Positions 1-8,939 of a stretch of 64,000 bases of DNA are shown here, piece by piece. The DNA is taken from positions 141,004 through 205,003 of the forward strand of contig CAXSAZ010000004.1 in the NCBI GenBank assembly GCA_964235485.1, given 5' to 3'. This DNA comes from CAHJXG01 sp964235485. Its GTDB lineage: Bacteria > Pseudomonadota > Alphaproteobacteria > Acetobacterales > Acetobacteraceae. The number at the start of each line of letters is the position of its first letter. The first letter of the stretch is position 1. Below the pieces are notes generated by a model, which saw only the letters and a list, made by a program, of their open reading frames with translations, made no database searches and was not told where the DNA came from. The translations under genes and the position numbers were made by a program.

Positions 1-2
1 TC

Positions 3-368
3 GTCTGGATCTGCACCGACCAGTTCCGCTCGATCCCCCGGGATCTGGAGGAAGCGGCGCGGCTTGAGGGCGCCAGCCAGTTCGACATTTTCTGGCGCAT
101 CTACCTGCCGCTCGGCGTGCCCGGCATCGCGGTGTCGGCGATCTTCGGCTTCATCTTCTCCTGGAACGAACTGCTCTACGCGCTCGTGCTGACCCGCCGC
201 GCCGTGCAGACCGCGCCGGTCGTGGCGACCAGCTTCATGTCGGGCTACGAATTGCCCTGGGGGAAGATCATGGCGACCGGCACCGTGATCGTGCTGCCGG
301 TGACGATCTTCGCGCTGCTGGTGTCCCGCCACATGGTGCGGGGCCTGACCATGGGGGCGACCAAGTGA
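3..368 (+). CDS. Sugar ABC transporter inner-membrane permease, 3' end
   Basis: This is the C-terminal 121 codons of an ABC importer permease of the MalG/carbohydrate type; the 5' end lies outside the window. The visible part opens with the EAA loop (EEAARLEGASQFDIFW), which docks on the ATPase, followed by the conserved LPLGVPGI. Two hydrophobic membrane segments follow, ending in a short cytoplasmic tail (LTMGATK). The ATPase gene starts 37 bases downstream on the same strand and an SDR dehydrogenase follows. This fits uptake of a sugar or polyol across the inner membrane. The family call is firm, the substrate is not readable. Confidence 0.9.
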   Translation, partial: VWICTDQFRSIPRDLEEAARLEGASQFDIFWRIYLPLGVPGIAVSAIFGFIFSWNELLYALVLTRRAVQTAPVVATSFMSGYELPWGKIMATGTVIVLPVTIFALLVSRHMVRGLTMGATK

Positions 369-405
369 CGCCACGCTTGGCAACAACTGGGGAGAGCACG
401 CGCGC

Positions 406-1497
<1,092 letters not shown>

Positions 1498-1507
1498 GGG
1501 GGATGAC

Positions 1508-2233
1508 ATGGATTTCAGCGGCAAGACCGTGCTGGTGACGGGCGCCGGCAAGGGCATCGGGTATGCGACCGCGGTGTTCCTGGCGGACCGGGGCGCGGAG
1601 GTCGTGGCGCTCAGCCGCTCCACCGCGGACCTCGAACGCCTGAAAGAAAGGATCGGTTGCCGCACCCGGGCCGTCGATCTGGCCGACGCCCGCGACACCT
1701 GCGCCGCCGCGGAGGAGGCGATGCCCGTCGATTTCCTGGTCAACTGCGCCGGCACGACGGAGCTTGACGCCTTTGTCGATCTGCCGGTCGAGACCTTCGA
1801 CGCCCTGATGGCGGTGAACTGCCGGGCGCCCATGATCCTGGGCCAGGTTTATGCCCGCGACCGGCTGGCGCGCGGCCTTCCCGGCGCAGTGGTCAACGTG
1901 TCGAGCATCTCCTCCTTCATCGGCTTCGCCGACCACGCCGCCTACTGCGCGTCCAAGGGGGCGCTCGACGGGCTGACCCGGGCGATGGCGAACGAGCTAG
2001 GCCGCCAGGGCATTCGGGTCAACGCGGTCAACCCCGTCGTCACCCTGACGCCCATGGCCGAAAAGGCATGGAGCGACCCGGCTAAATCCGGGCCGATGCT
2101 GTCCCGCATCCCGCTCGGCCGCTTCGTCCAGCCGGAGGAGGTGTCGAGCGTGATCGCCTATTTGCTGTCGGACGCGAGCGCCATGGTGAACGGCGTGTGC
2201 ATGCCGGTGGATGGCGGGTTCCTCATCAACTGA
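1508..2233 (+). CDS. SDR-family dehydrogenase, L-xylulose/carbonyl reductase-like
   Basis: This 241-residue classical short-chain dehydrogenase has the cofactor motif TGAGKGIG at residues 11-18, the structural NCAG at 79-82, catalytic serines in VSSISS near 131-136 and YCASK with Tyr146/Lys150. The start is the ATG ten bases after the ATPase stop, preceded by GGGG; the open frame continues upstream but only inside the ATPase gene in another frame. Overall length and the VDLAD and NCAGTTEL motifs resemble dicarbonyl/L-xylulose reductases, which interconvert pentuloses and pentitols. In an operon with a sugar ABC transporter it probably oxidises or reduces the imported polyol or ketose. The exact substrate is inferred. 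Confidence 0.88.
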   Translation: MDFSGKTVLVTGAGKGIGYATAVFLADRGAEVVALSRSTADLERLKERIGCRTRAVDLADARDTCAAAEEAMPVDFLVNCAGTTELDAFVDLPVETFDALMAVNCRAPMILGQVYARDRLARGLPGAVVNVSSISSFIGFADHAAYCASKGALDGLTRAMANELGRQGIRVNAVNPVVTLTPMAEKAWSDPAKSGPMLSRIPLGRFVQPEEVSSVIAYLLSDASAMVNGVCMPVDGGFLIN

Positions 2234-2257
2234 CGCGGCCGGGTGTGCAGCGCAGTT

Positions 2258-2353
2258 GCCGATGGGTTGCACCCATCCTACGGCATGGGTCGCGTAGGAT
2301 GGGTGCAACCCATCGGCGGACGACGGTCGTTCAACCAAGCCGTCCGTATCAGC
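2258..2353. repeat. Family A palindromic repeat, copy A1 (perfect 25-bp arms)
   Basis: Left arm 2258-2282 and right arm 2293-2317 are exact reverse complements of 25 bases around a 10-base loop. Each arm can also fold on itself (GATGGGT-tgc-ACCCATC). The palindrome is followed by a conserved tail (TTCAACCAAGCCGTCCGTAT). It lies between the 3' ends of the convergent SDR and kinase genes, so it could act as a bidirectional terminator. Related copies are at about 21726, 21885, 40857, 51468, 55032 and 56941. Confidence 0.9.
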
Positions 2354-2984
2354 TCAGGACGAAATCGGCTGCAACACTGTTGGACGCGACGAAGCGCCCG
2401 TTCGGCAAATCGTTCAGCTCGACTTTCGCCTCGATCTCCTCGGGCGGCAGGGCGTAACCCTGCCACCGCCGGGTCAGCCTTTGGCGCAGCACGTTTTCCG
2501 GAACGGTGATGGCGACCGTGATGTCGAACAAGGTGCGAAGGCCGCACCAGGGCGGGCGGTCAAGCAGGAGGTAGTTCCCTTCAACGATCACGCGGCTCAC
2601 GGTTCGCGGGATCAGGGCGGCGCCCGCCCGGGCAATCTCCAACGCCCGGTCGAACACGGGAACGGCGATCTCGTCCTCCTCGTTGCGCTTGAGGCGGTCG
2701 AGCATGTGGAGCAATCCCCCGACATCGAACGTTTCGGGCGCCCCTTTGCGCGCCCTCAGCCCGCGCGACGTGAGAACGCGGTCATCGAAATGGTAGCCGT
2801 CCATCGGCAGCACGGCGGCGCTGCCGGGAGACGCCTCATTGATGCGGGATGCAAGCCGCTCGGCGAGCGTCGATTTGCCGGAGCCGGGGGCGCCGACAAC
2901 CGCGACGACGCAGCGCCCGGCGCCTGTTCCCCGTGCAATGGCGGCCGCGAGGCCCTGGAAATCAATCGTCTTTGGATCGCCCAT
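2349..2984 (-). CDS. P-loop sugar/nucleoside kinase (FrcK/uridine kinase-like)
   Basis: This 211-residue protein is a small P-loop kinase with Walker A GAPGSGKST at residues 31-39. A substrate/Mg segment MDGYHFDD follows at about 61-68 and a lid-like basic stretch LRQRLTRRW at about 165-173. It belongs to the uridine kinase/pantothenate kinase-like superfamily that includes the FrcK kinases found in rhizobial sugar transport operons. It sits convergent to the SDR gene and 136 bases from the divergently transcribed epimerase, so a role in phosphorylating a sugar from the same pathway is plausible but inferred. The family is clear, the substrate is not. Confidence 0.82.
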   Translation of the reverse strand: MGDPKTIDFQGLAAAIARGTGAGRCVVAVVGAPGSGKSTLAERLASRINEASPGSAAVLPMDGYHFDDRVLTSRGLRARKGAPETFDVGGLLHMLDRLKRNEEDEIAVPVFDRALEIARAGAALIPRTVSRVIVEGNYLLLDRPPWCGLRTLFDITVAITVPENVLRQRLTRRWQGYALPPEEIEAKVELNDLPNGRFVASNSVAADFVLS

Positions 2985-3120
2985 GGCTGCTCATCGCATT
3001 GCCGGCCCTGAGAAGGCAATCCACGCGACGGCCTCGAGCCGGGTCATCCGTTGACGCCTCGCGCTGCCGGCTCGGCAAGCGGTAGAGTCCCCGGCAAACG
3101 CAGGGTCAAAGGAGAACAGG

Positions 3121-4014
3121 ATGAACAAGCTCGGTGTCCACGCGCTGGTTTGGGAAAAGGGCTGGAGCCATGACGAATGCGCCCGGGCCATCGCCAACAC
3201 GGCGGCGGTCGGCTTTGACCTGATCGAAATCCCGGCGCTCGACCCCGCCTCCATCGACACGGCTTTCACGCGCAAGCAGCTCGAACAGGCGGGCATCGGC
3301 GCCACGTCCTCGCTCGGCCTCGACGCCGACACGGACATTTCCAGCAACGACCGCGAAAAGGAGAAGCGCGGCCAGGCCCGTCTTGAGGCGGCCGTCGCGA
3401 TGGCGCGCGATGTCGGCGCCACGCATGTCTGCGGCATCCTGGAGTCCGCGTTCCAGAAATACGCCGTGCCGACCACGGCCGAGGGCGTGAAGCGGTCCGT
3501 CGCCGTGCTGCAGCGCGTGGCCGAGGCTGCGGCCCGCAGCGGCATCACGCTCGGGCTGGAGGTGGTCAACCGCTACGAGTCCAACGTGCTCAACACGGCG
3601 TCGCAGGCCGTGGAGATGTGCAAGCGGATCGGCGCGCCCAACGTCAAGGTGCACCTGGACGTGTATCACATGAACATCGAGGAGTCCGACATCGGGCAGG
3701 CGATCCTGGAGACCGGCGACCACCTTGGCTACTTCCACACCGGCGATTCGCACCGGGGCTACATGGGGTCCGGCTCCATCGACTTGGCGGGCGTGTTCCG
3801 GGCCGTGGTCAAGTCGGGCTACGCCGGGCCGATCACCTTCGAGTCCTTCTCGTCCCGCGTCATCGGGCAGCCGCTTGAGGGCACTCTCGGGATCTGGCGC
3901 AACCTGTGGGAGGACGGCCACGACCTCGCGGCCCATGCGCTGATGTACACCAAGGCGCAGTTGAAAGCGGCGCAGGAAGCCCAGAAGCAGGCGGAGCGCA
4001 GCCGGTTGCCTTGA
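3121..4014 (+). CDS. D-tagatose/D-psicose 3-epimerase family ketose epimerase
   Basis: This 297-residue TIM-barrel enzyme carries the four metal ligands of ketose 3-epimerases: Glu147 in LGLEVVNRYESN, Asp180 in VKVHLDVYHMN, His206 in YFHTGDSHRG and Glu241 in ITFESFSS. As I recall it, the spacing 147/180/206/241 is identical to that of the Pseudomonas cichorii tagatose epimerase (152/185/211/246), shifted by five. The two glutamates are the acid/base pair that moves the C3 proton. The start is an ATG behind a strong AAAGGAG site. Together with the upstream ABC transporter, dehydrogenase and kinase it outlines a rare-ketose or polyol pathway. Confidence 0.9.
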   Translation: MNKLGVHALVWEKGWSHDECARAIANTAAVGFDLIEIPALDPASIDTAFTRKQLEQAGIGATSSLGLDADTDISSNDREKEKRGQARLEAAVAMARDVGATHVCGILESAFQKYAVPTTAEGVKRSVAVLQRVAEAAARSGITLGLEVVNRYESNVLNTASQAVEMCKRIGAPNVKVHLDVYHMNIEESDIGQAILETGDHLGYFHTGDSHRGYMGSGSIDLAGVFRAVVKSGYAGPITFESFSSRVIGQPLEGTLGIWRNLWEDGHDLAAHALMYTKAQLKAAQEAQKQAERSRLP

Positions 4015-4023
4015 CCCGCGCCC

Positions 4024-4743
4024 TCACCGCATCGCGGCCAAGCCCTGGCCGGCCGGCAGCAGCCGGTTCACGACCTCGCCCGGCACGGAAGCCTGCGCGT
4101 TCGCGCTCAGCACGGCGATCTGATCCGTCTTGGTCGCCGAGGAGGACGAGGAACCCAGCCAATAGTTCGCCACCTGCGTCGCCATCGCCGCCAAGGAGCC
4201 GAGCAGCACGTTGGCCAGCGGCATGGTTTTGTCGGTGAGGCTGTTGTCCGTCATCACCACGTAGATCAGCACCCCGAACGCCACCAGCACGATCCCGCTC
4301 AGCACCGCCGGCGCCCAGGCGATGCCGCTGCGCATCTGCGCCAGCGCCTGCGTTTGGCTCCGCGCCCCGGCGCGGTCGGCGAGCGCCGCCTGCAACGCGG
4401 CCAGGTCCGCCGCCCGCCGCGCTTCCGCAGCCCGGTCCGCGTCCGCCTGCTGCTGCGCGGCGATGGCGGCAAGCTGCACCCGGAGCTGGGACACGGCGCC
4501 GGGGTTCTGCGCCAGCACCGCCTGCGCCGCGTCCGCGTCGGCGGTGCCCGTCGCGGCCTCCACGGCCTGGGCGATCAGGCCGGCCGTCCGGCCGGCGGCG
4601 GCGCCGAACAGCCACCGCCCGACCTCCGGCGCGATCTCCACCACCAGGCCGCCCAAGCCGCCCACGGCCGCCCCGACCGGCCCGGCGGCGGCGCCCACCG
4701 CGGCGCCCTTGGCGGCGCCCGTCAATGCGTCTGCGAGGTTCAT
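4024..4743 (-). CDS. Three-TM holin of the gene-transfer-agent release type
   Basis: This 239-residue protein has a glycine/alanine-rich amphipathic N-terminus (about 5-50), a long alanine-rich helical stretch rich in A, Q, D and R (about 75-130) and two clear membrane helices (IAWAPAVLSGIVLVAFGVLI and the following PLANVLLGSLAAMATQV). It ends with the NYWLGSSSSSATKT segment typical of the GTA_holin_3TM family. Holins form inner-membrane lesions that release an endolysin. The ATG overlaps the stop of the upstream muramidase gene by four bases (ATGA), so the two are translationally coupled. No other phage or GTA gene is nearby. Confidence 0.85.
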   Translation of the reverse strand: MNLADALTGAAKGAAVGAAAGPVGAAVGGLGGLVVEIAPEVGRWLFGAAAGRTAGLIAQAVEAATGTADADAAQAVLAQNPGAVSQLRVQLAAIAAQQQADADRAAEARRAADLAALQAALADRAGARSQTQALAQMRSGIAWAPAVLSGIVLVAFGVLIYVVMTDNSLTDKTMPLANVLLGSLAAMATQVANYWLGSSSSSATKTDQIAVLSANAQASVPGEVVNRLLPAGQGLAAMR

Positions 4744-5273
4744 GCTTGCGCTCCCATCTGCATGGCCTGGAACGGCAAGGCGCACAGCCTGCGGCTCCAG
4801 CCGGTTCCGAACGTGCGCCAGGTCGGCAGGCCCGCCATGAAGGACAGGCGCTGTGCTTGGAACTCGGCGCAAAGAAGGGCGCCACGGCCGGCCTGCGCGT
4901 CCATGGCGGCCAGCGTGACCGGCCCCATGGCGCCGTCGGGCGACACGCCGAGCGCCCCCTGCAGCCAGCGCACCGCCCGGCCCACGCCGTTGTTCACGGC
5001 GGCGTCGAACACCAGCAGCGCCAAAGGCGGCGGCAGCCGGCCGCAGCCGGCGCGGTCCCAATAGTCGCGGCGGTAGATCTCCCCCGCCTGCGCCTGCGTG
5101 AGCGCCCGGATGTCGAGTTGCGGGTAGGCGGCGGCGCTGATGCCCCAATGGGTGCCCCGGCACTCGCCGACGCCGCAGCGGCCCCCCGTCCAGTTGCCGG
5201 GGTCGGCGGCCAGGGCGGTGTAGCCGCCCTCATGGCCGACCACGAAGGCAAAGGCTTGCTCGAACACGTCCAT
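4740..5273 (-). CDS. GH108-type endolysin (N-acetylmuramidase-like)
   Basis: This 177-residue protein starts with a glycosyl hydrolase 108 domain. The catalytic glutamate is Glu15 in VVGHEGGYTA, followed by DPGNWTGG and THWGIS. A peptidoglycan-binding-3 type C-terminal part follows with DYWDRAGCG, LLVFDAAVNNG and LQGALGVSPDGAMGP. No signal peptide is visible, so export would rely on the holin encoded by the overlapping downstream gene. The pair makes a compact lysis cassette of the kind found in alphaproteobacterial prophages and gene transfer agents. Here it is isolated between metabolic genes: domesticated, or a remnant. Confidence 0.88.
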   Translation of the reverse strand: MDVFEQAFAFVVGHEGGYTALAADPGNWTGGRCGVGECRGTHWGISAAAYPQLDIRALTQAQAGEIYRRDYWDRAGCGRLPPPLALLVFDAAVNNGVGRAVRWLQGALGVSPDGAMGPVTLAAMDAQAGRGALLCAEFQAQRLSFMAGLPTWRTFGTGWSRRLCALPFQAMQMGAQA

Positions 5274-5372
5274 GAAGCGCCCCCGTCTGCCGCAGCTTGA
5301 TGTCGCGGCGAGGATGGCGGGACGGGCCGGGTGGGGCAGTGACCCCGGTCACGTCTCAGGCCACCAGGGCGC

Positions 5373-6245
5373 TTACCGATAGGCGCTGCCGTCCTCCGCG
5401 CGCTGCGGCGCATCGACGAAGCGGCCACTGTCCGGCACGGCCACCCGGTCGAAGTCCCGCGCGAGCGTCCCCAGCGCGTCCCGCATCGCGGCACCCCGCA
5501 TCGCCCGGCCATGGCCCGTGACCGCCAGCTCCGGCGCCAGCGCCGCGAGCCGCCGCACCGATTCCCGGGCGGCCTGCCAGTCATGGGTGAAGTACTTGGG
5601 CGGTCCGTGCAGCTCCGGCTCCTGCGTGACCGCGGCGTAGGCGGATTCCTGCGCCGTCGTGACAAAGGCGTCGCCGGCGATCAGCGCCCGGTCCGCGTCC
5701 CGCCACAAGGACACGTGCCCCACCGAGTGGCCCGGCGTGTGCAGCCACCGCCAGCCGGGCATGGGCGGCACGTTGCCGTCTTCCGGCAAAGGGCGCAGCC
5801 GGTCCCGCACATCCACGGGGCCGCGGGGGAACAAGGGCGACAGCAGCGCCGTGAGGCCGCCCCCCACCATGGGATCGGGCGGCGGGTAGGACGCGCTGCC
5901 GTCCAGGTACGGCGCTTCCAGCGGATGGGCATAAACCGGCACGTCCCATTCGCGGGCCAGTTCGTCCAGCGCGCCCACATGGTCGAAATGCCCATGCGTG
6001 AGCACGATGGCGGCCGGCGGCACGCCCGCGCCGAAGCGTTCAACCGCGGCATGGCGGATGCGGTTGGCCATGCCGACGATGCCGGCGTCGATCAGCACCC
6101 AACCCGGCGTGCGCGGCGCGCCGAAGAACACCGCGTTGACGATGGCGAGGCGGAGATAGGCGAGGTCGGGCGCGACCTCGATGGTGCCGCCGTCCTGCGC
6201 TTCGCCGGTCACGTCGGACTGGCTCATTGGAATCTGCTGGGCCAC
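5373..6245 (-). CDS. Metallo-beta-lactamase-fold hydrolase
   Basis: This 290-residue protein has the zinc motif HGHFDH at about 85-90 in VLTHGHFDHVGAL, then further ligands in TPGHSVGHVSLW and AGDAFVTT and a late histidine in VTGHGRAMRG. This is the glyoxalase II/quorum-quenching-type branch of the fold; a hydrolytic reaction on an ester, thioester or lactone is likely but the substrate cannot be read. There is no signal peptide, so it is cytoplasmic. The first ATG gives MAQQIPMSQSD; the second methionine (residue 7) is an alternative start. It is monocistronic, about 100 bases from its neighbours. Confidence 0.85.
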   Translation of the reverse strand: MAQQIPMSQSDVTGEAQDGGTIEVAPDLAYLRLAIVNAVFFGAPRTPGWVLIDAGIVGMANRIRHAAVERFGAGVPPAAIVLTHGHFDHVGALDELAREWDVPVYAHPLEAPYLDGSASYPPPDPMVGGGLTALLSPLFPRGPVDVRDRLRPLPEDGNVPPMPGWRWLHTPGHSVGHVSLWRDADRALIAGDAFVTTAQESAYAAVTQEPELHGPPKYFTHDWQAARESVRRLAALAPELAVTGHGRAMRGAAMRDALGTLARDFDRVAVPDSGRFVDAPQRAEDGSAYR

Positions 6246-6338
6246 GTTTTTCCCCTTTCGTCCCTGTAGGTTGTCAACGCCGGACAGGCCGGGTGCCGCG
6301 CCGGGGCGGACGAAAAAAACCGTGAAGCGCCGGGTCGC

Positions 6339-7553
6339 CTACAGCCGCCGGAGCAGCACCGCCGCCGCCGCCGCCGCCCCGGCCGCCAGCATGAACGGCG
6401 CCCCGGCGAAATGCACCGGCAGGGCCGGCGAGGTGAAGGCGTAGAACAGCCACGCCGTCAGCAGCGGCGCCACCACGGCGGTCAGCCCCTCGACCGCGGT
6501 GAGCACGCCCTGCATCTCCCCCTGGGTGTCCACCTCGCCGCGGGCGGAGACCATCGCCCGCACGGAAGGCACCGCCAGCCCGCCCAAGGCCAGCAGCACC
6601 ACCGCCGGAATGATCGTCCAGCCCCCCAGCGCCAGGGCAAGCACCACGTAGCCGAGGGCGCCCGCGGCGTAGCCGAGCAGCGCCGTGCGCCGCTCGCCGA
6701 GCCGGGCGATCACGGAGGACAGCAGGACGCCCTCGACCACCGCCTGCGACAAGCCGATGCCGGCCAGCACCCAGCCGTTCGCCCCGGCGCCCCAGCCGTA
6801 GCTGTAGCGGGTGAACAGCACGAGGCTGCTTTGCACTGCGCCCAGCCCGATCCAACTGCACGACCACGCAAGGGCCATGCTGCGCAGCTTCGGGTCGCCC
6901 CACGTCTTGCGCAGCAGGCCGAACGGGTTGGCGCGCGCCCAGGTGATCGGCCGCCGGTCCTCCGGGCGCAGGCTTTCCGGCAGCACGAAGATCCCGTAAA
7001 GCGCGTTGGCGAAGGCAAGCGCCGCCGCCGCGTAGAACGGCAGCCGCAGCCCGTACTCGCCGAGAAAGCCGCCGATGGCCGGGCCGATCACGAACCCGGC
7101 GCCAAACGTCGCGCCCACCAGCCCGAACCGGCTGGAGCGGTCGCGCTTGCCGCTGACATCGGCGATAAAGGCGGTCGCGGCGGCGACGTTGGCGGAGGTG
7201 GCGCCGGCGATCAGCCGCCCCACGAACAGCCACCACAGGCTCGGCGCCCAGGCCAGCAAGAGGTAGTCGATGCCGATGCCGACCACGGAGGTGAGGATCA
7301 CCGGGCGGCGGCCGAACCGGTCGCTCAACGCGCCCAGCAGCGGCGCCGCGAAGAACTGCACCCCGGCATAGGCGGCGATCAGCGCGCCCACCCAGGGCGC
7401 CGCCCGTTCCGGCGGCAGGCCGGCCAGTTCCTGCACCAGACCCGGCACGATGGGGGCGATGATCCCGACGCCCATTGCGTCCAGCCCCAAGGTGACGAGC
7501 ACAAACCCAATCGACACGCCGTGCGACCGTTCGGCGAGCAACTCCTTTAACAC
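6339..7553 (-). CDS. MFS efflux transporter, TetA (TCR/Tet) type
   Basis: This 404-residue protein is a 12-TM drug:proton antiporter. The loop 2-3 motif A is GALSDRFGRRPVIL and antiporter motif C is GFVIGPAIGGFLGEYG in helix 5, which together point to TetA-like efflux. I place the start at a GTG at 7553 behind GGAG with five-base spacing; an open frame extends upstream but has no ribosome site and runs into the divergent gene. It probably exports small hydrophobic compounds. Actual tetracycline resistance should not be assumed. It diverges from another MFS gene 85 bases away, with the promoters in the shared gap. Confidence 0.88.
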   Translation of the reverse strand: MLKELLAERSHGVSIGFVLVTLGLDAMGVGIIAPIVPGLVQELAGLPPERAAPWVGALIAAYAGVQFFAAPLLGALSDRFGRRPVILTSVVGIGIDYLLLAWAPSLWWLFVGRLIAGATSANVAAATAFIADVSGKRDRSSRFGLVGATFGAGFVIGPAIGGFLGEYGLRLPFYAAAALAFANALYGIFVLPESLRPEDRRPITWARANPFGLLRKTWGDPKLRSMALAWSCSWIGLGAVQSSLVLFTRYSYGWGAGANGWVLAGIGLSQAVVEGVLLSSVIARLGERRTALLGYAAGALGYVVLALALGGWTIIPAVVLLALGGLAVPSVRAMVSARGEVDTQGEMQGVLTAVEGLTAVVAPLLTAWLFYAFTSPALPVHFAGAPFMLAAGAAAAAAVLLRRL

Positions 7554-7638
7554 TATGTCTCCAATGGTTTGTACGTTCCGCGGCAGGCGCGGCAACGCCG
7601 TCCCCCCGGCAACGTTGCAACGGCTCGGAGGATTACCA

Positions 7639-8826
7639 GTGCCCGTTTCCTCTCTGCCGCGCTTCGTGATTTTGTACTCTGCCCTGTTCGCCGCATACGG
7701 CGTGGCCTCGCCCTTCCTCCCGGCTCTGCTGGAGCAGCGCGGGCTGAGTGCTTCCGCCATCAGCCTGGTGCTGGGGCTGGGGTCTGCCGTGCGCCTGCTG
7801 ACCGGCCCGCTCGGGGGATGGCTGGCGGACCGGTCGGGCGCGGCGCGCACGGTGCTGGCCGCTGGCCTCGCCGCCGCCGCCGTCATCGCGCTGTGCTACG
7901 CCCCGGCCTACAGCCTGCTGCCGCTGGCGCTGGTCAGCATCGCCCACGCCGCGGTGCTGGCGCCGTTGGCGCCGGTGGCGGACTCGCTGTCGCTCGGCGC
8001 CGCGGAGCGGCCCGGCGGCTTCCCATACGGCTGGGTGCGGGGGGCGGGGTCGGCCGCGTTCATCGGGGGCAGCGTGGCGGCGGGGCAGGCGGTGGGCTGG
8101 ACCGGCCTCGGGGTGATCATCTGGCTCAACGCGGCGCTGCTCGCCGTGTCCGCCGCGGTTGCCCTGCGGGTGCCGAACCAGCCGGCCGGGGCGCCGGACC
8201 GGGCCGGCGTGCCGGCCGAGCGGGGCGGCCCCATGCGCGACCTGCTGCGGCTGCCGGGGTTCGCCCGCCTGATGCTGGTCGCCGCTCTGGTGGTCGGCAG
8301 CCACGCGCTGCATGACGGGTTCGCGGTGATCCGCTGGCGGTCGGCGGGCATCGGGCCGGGCGCCGCGGGCGTCCTGTGGGGGGAATCGGTCGCGGCGGAG
8401 GTGCTGGTGTTCTTCGTGCTGGGCGGTCCCTTGCTCGACCGGCTGGGTCCGGGCGGCGCTGCGATGCTGTGCGCGGGGGCCGGCGCCGTGCGCTGGGCGA
8501 CGGTGGCGCAGACGGCGGCTTTGCCGGCGATGGCGCTGGTGCAGCCGCTGCACGGCTTCACCTTTGCCCTGATGCACCTCACCTGCGTGCGGATGATCGC
8601 CCACGTGGTGCCGGTGCGGCTTTCCGCCACGGCGCAAACCTTTTACGGCACCGTCGCGGTGGGCGCGGCGTCCACGGCGCTGACCTTTGCCAGCGGCCCG
8701 TTGTTTGGCTGGCTCGGCGCGTCCGCCTTTTGGGTCATGGCGGCGTTGTGCGCGGCGGCGGTGCCGGTGGCGTATGGGCTGCGGGCGCCTTCCAAGCCCG
8801 TCCCGGCGGTTGCCGATAATCCCTGA
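7639..8826 (+). CDS. MFS transporter, phenylpropionate-permease-like
   Basis: This 395-residue, 12-TM protein belongs to the MFS_1-like group that includes HcaT. Typical traits are a short N-terminus (RFVILYSALFAAYGVASPFL), GGWLADRSG in the first half and a GGPLLDRLG repeat in the second half. The start is a GTG at 7639 preceded by GGAGG with a seven-base spacing. The substrate is unknown. The gene is convergent with hutU and is followed after 17 bases by a strong hairpin of the family B repeat, a likely terminator. Confidence 0.82.
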   Translation: MPVSSLPRFVILYSALFAAYGVASPFLPALLEQRGLSASAISLVLGLGSAVRLLTGPLGGWLADRSGAARTVLAAGLAAAAVIALCYAPAYSLLPLALVSIAHAAVLAPLAPVADSLSLGAAERPGGFPYGWVRGAGSAAFIGGSVAAGQAVGWTGLGVIIWLNAALLAVSAAVALRVPNQPAGAPDRAGVPAERGGPMRDLLRLPGFARLMLVAALVVGSHALHDGFAVIRWRSAGIGPGAAGVLWGESVAAEVLVFFVLGGPLLDRLGPGGAAMLCAGAGAVRWATVAQTAALPAMALVQPLHGFTFALMHLTCVRMIAHVVPVRLSATAQTFYGTVAVGAASTALTFASGPLFGWLGASAFWVMAALCAAAVPVAYGLRAPSKPVPAVADNP

Positions 8827-8843
8827 TGGGCCGCTTTTCGTAG

Positions 8844-8915
8844 GGCGGAAAAGCGCCAGCGCCTTCCGCCGCCATGCAGCGCCGCACGTCGGCGCATGAC
8901 GCTTCGCTTATGCGC
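8844..8915. repeat. Family B repeat, copy B1, likely bidirectional terminator
   Basis: Two hairpins lie between the convergent MFS and hutU stops. The first (8844-8870) pairs GGCGGAA with TTCCGCC around a GCGC-rich centre. The second (8892-8915) pairs GCGCAT with ATGCGC around the core GACGCTTCGCTT. The second hairpin recurs elsewhere with different but still complementary stems (33.8, 44.8 and 51.5 kb), which suggests that the fold matters. Confidence 0.75.
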
Positions 8916-8939
8916 GGGACGAACTGCGAGCACTGACCC

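Noticed and set aside
2243..2338. Short frames with translations such as HPSYATHAVGWV at several loci
   Set aside because: They are translations of the family A repeat itself and occur in several frames; not genes.
6339..7553. Tetracycline resistance gene tetA
   Set aside because: The protein is of the TCR/Tet MFS type, but such chromosomal transporters are diverse; resistance cannot be claimed from the motifs.
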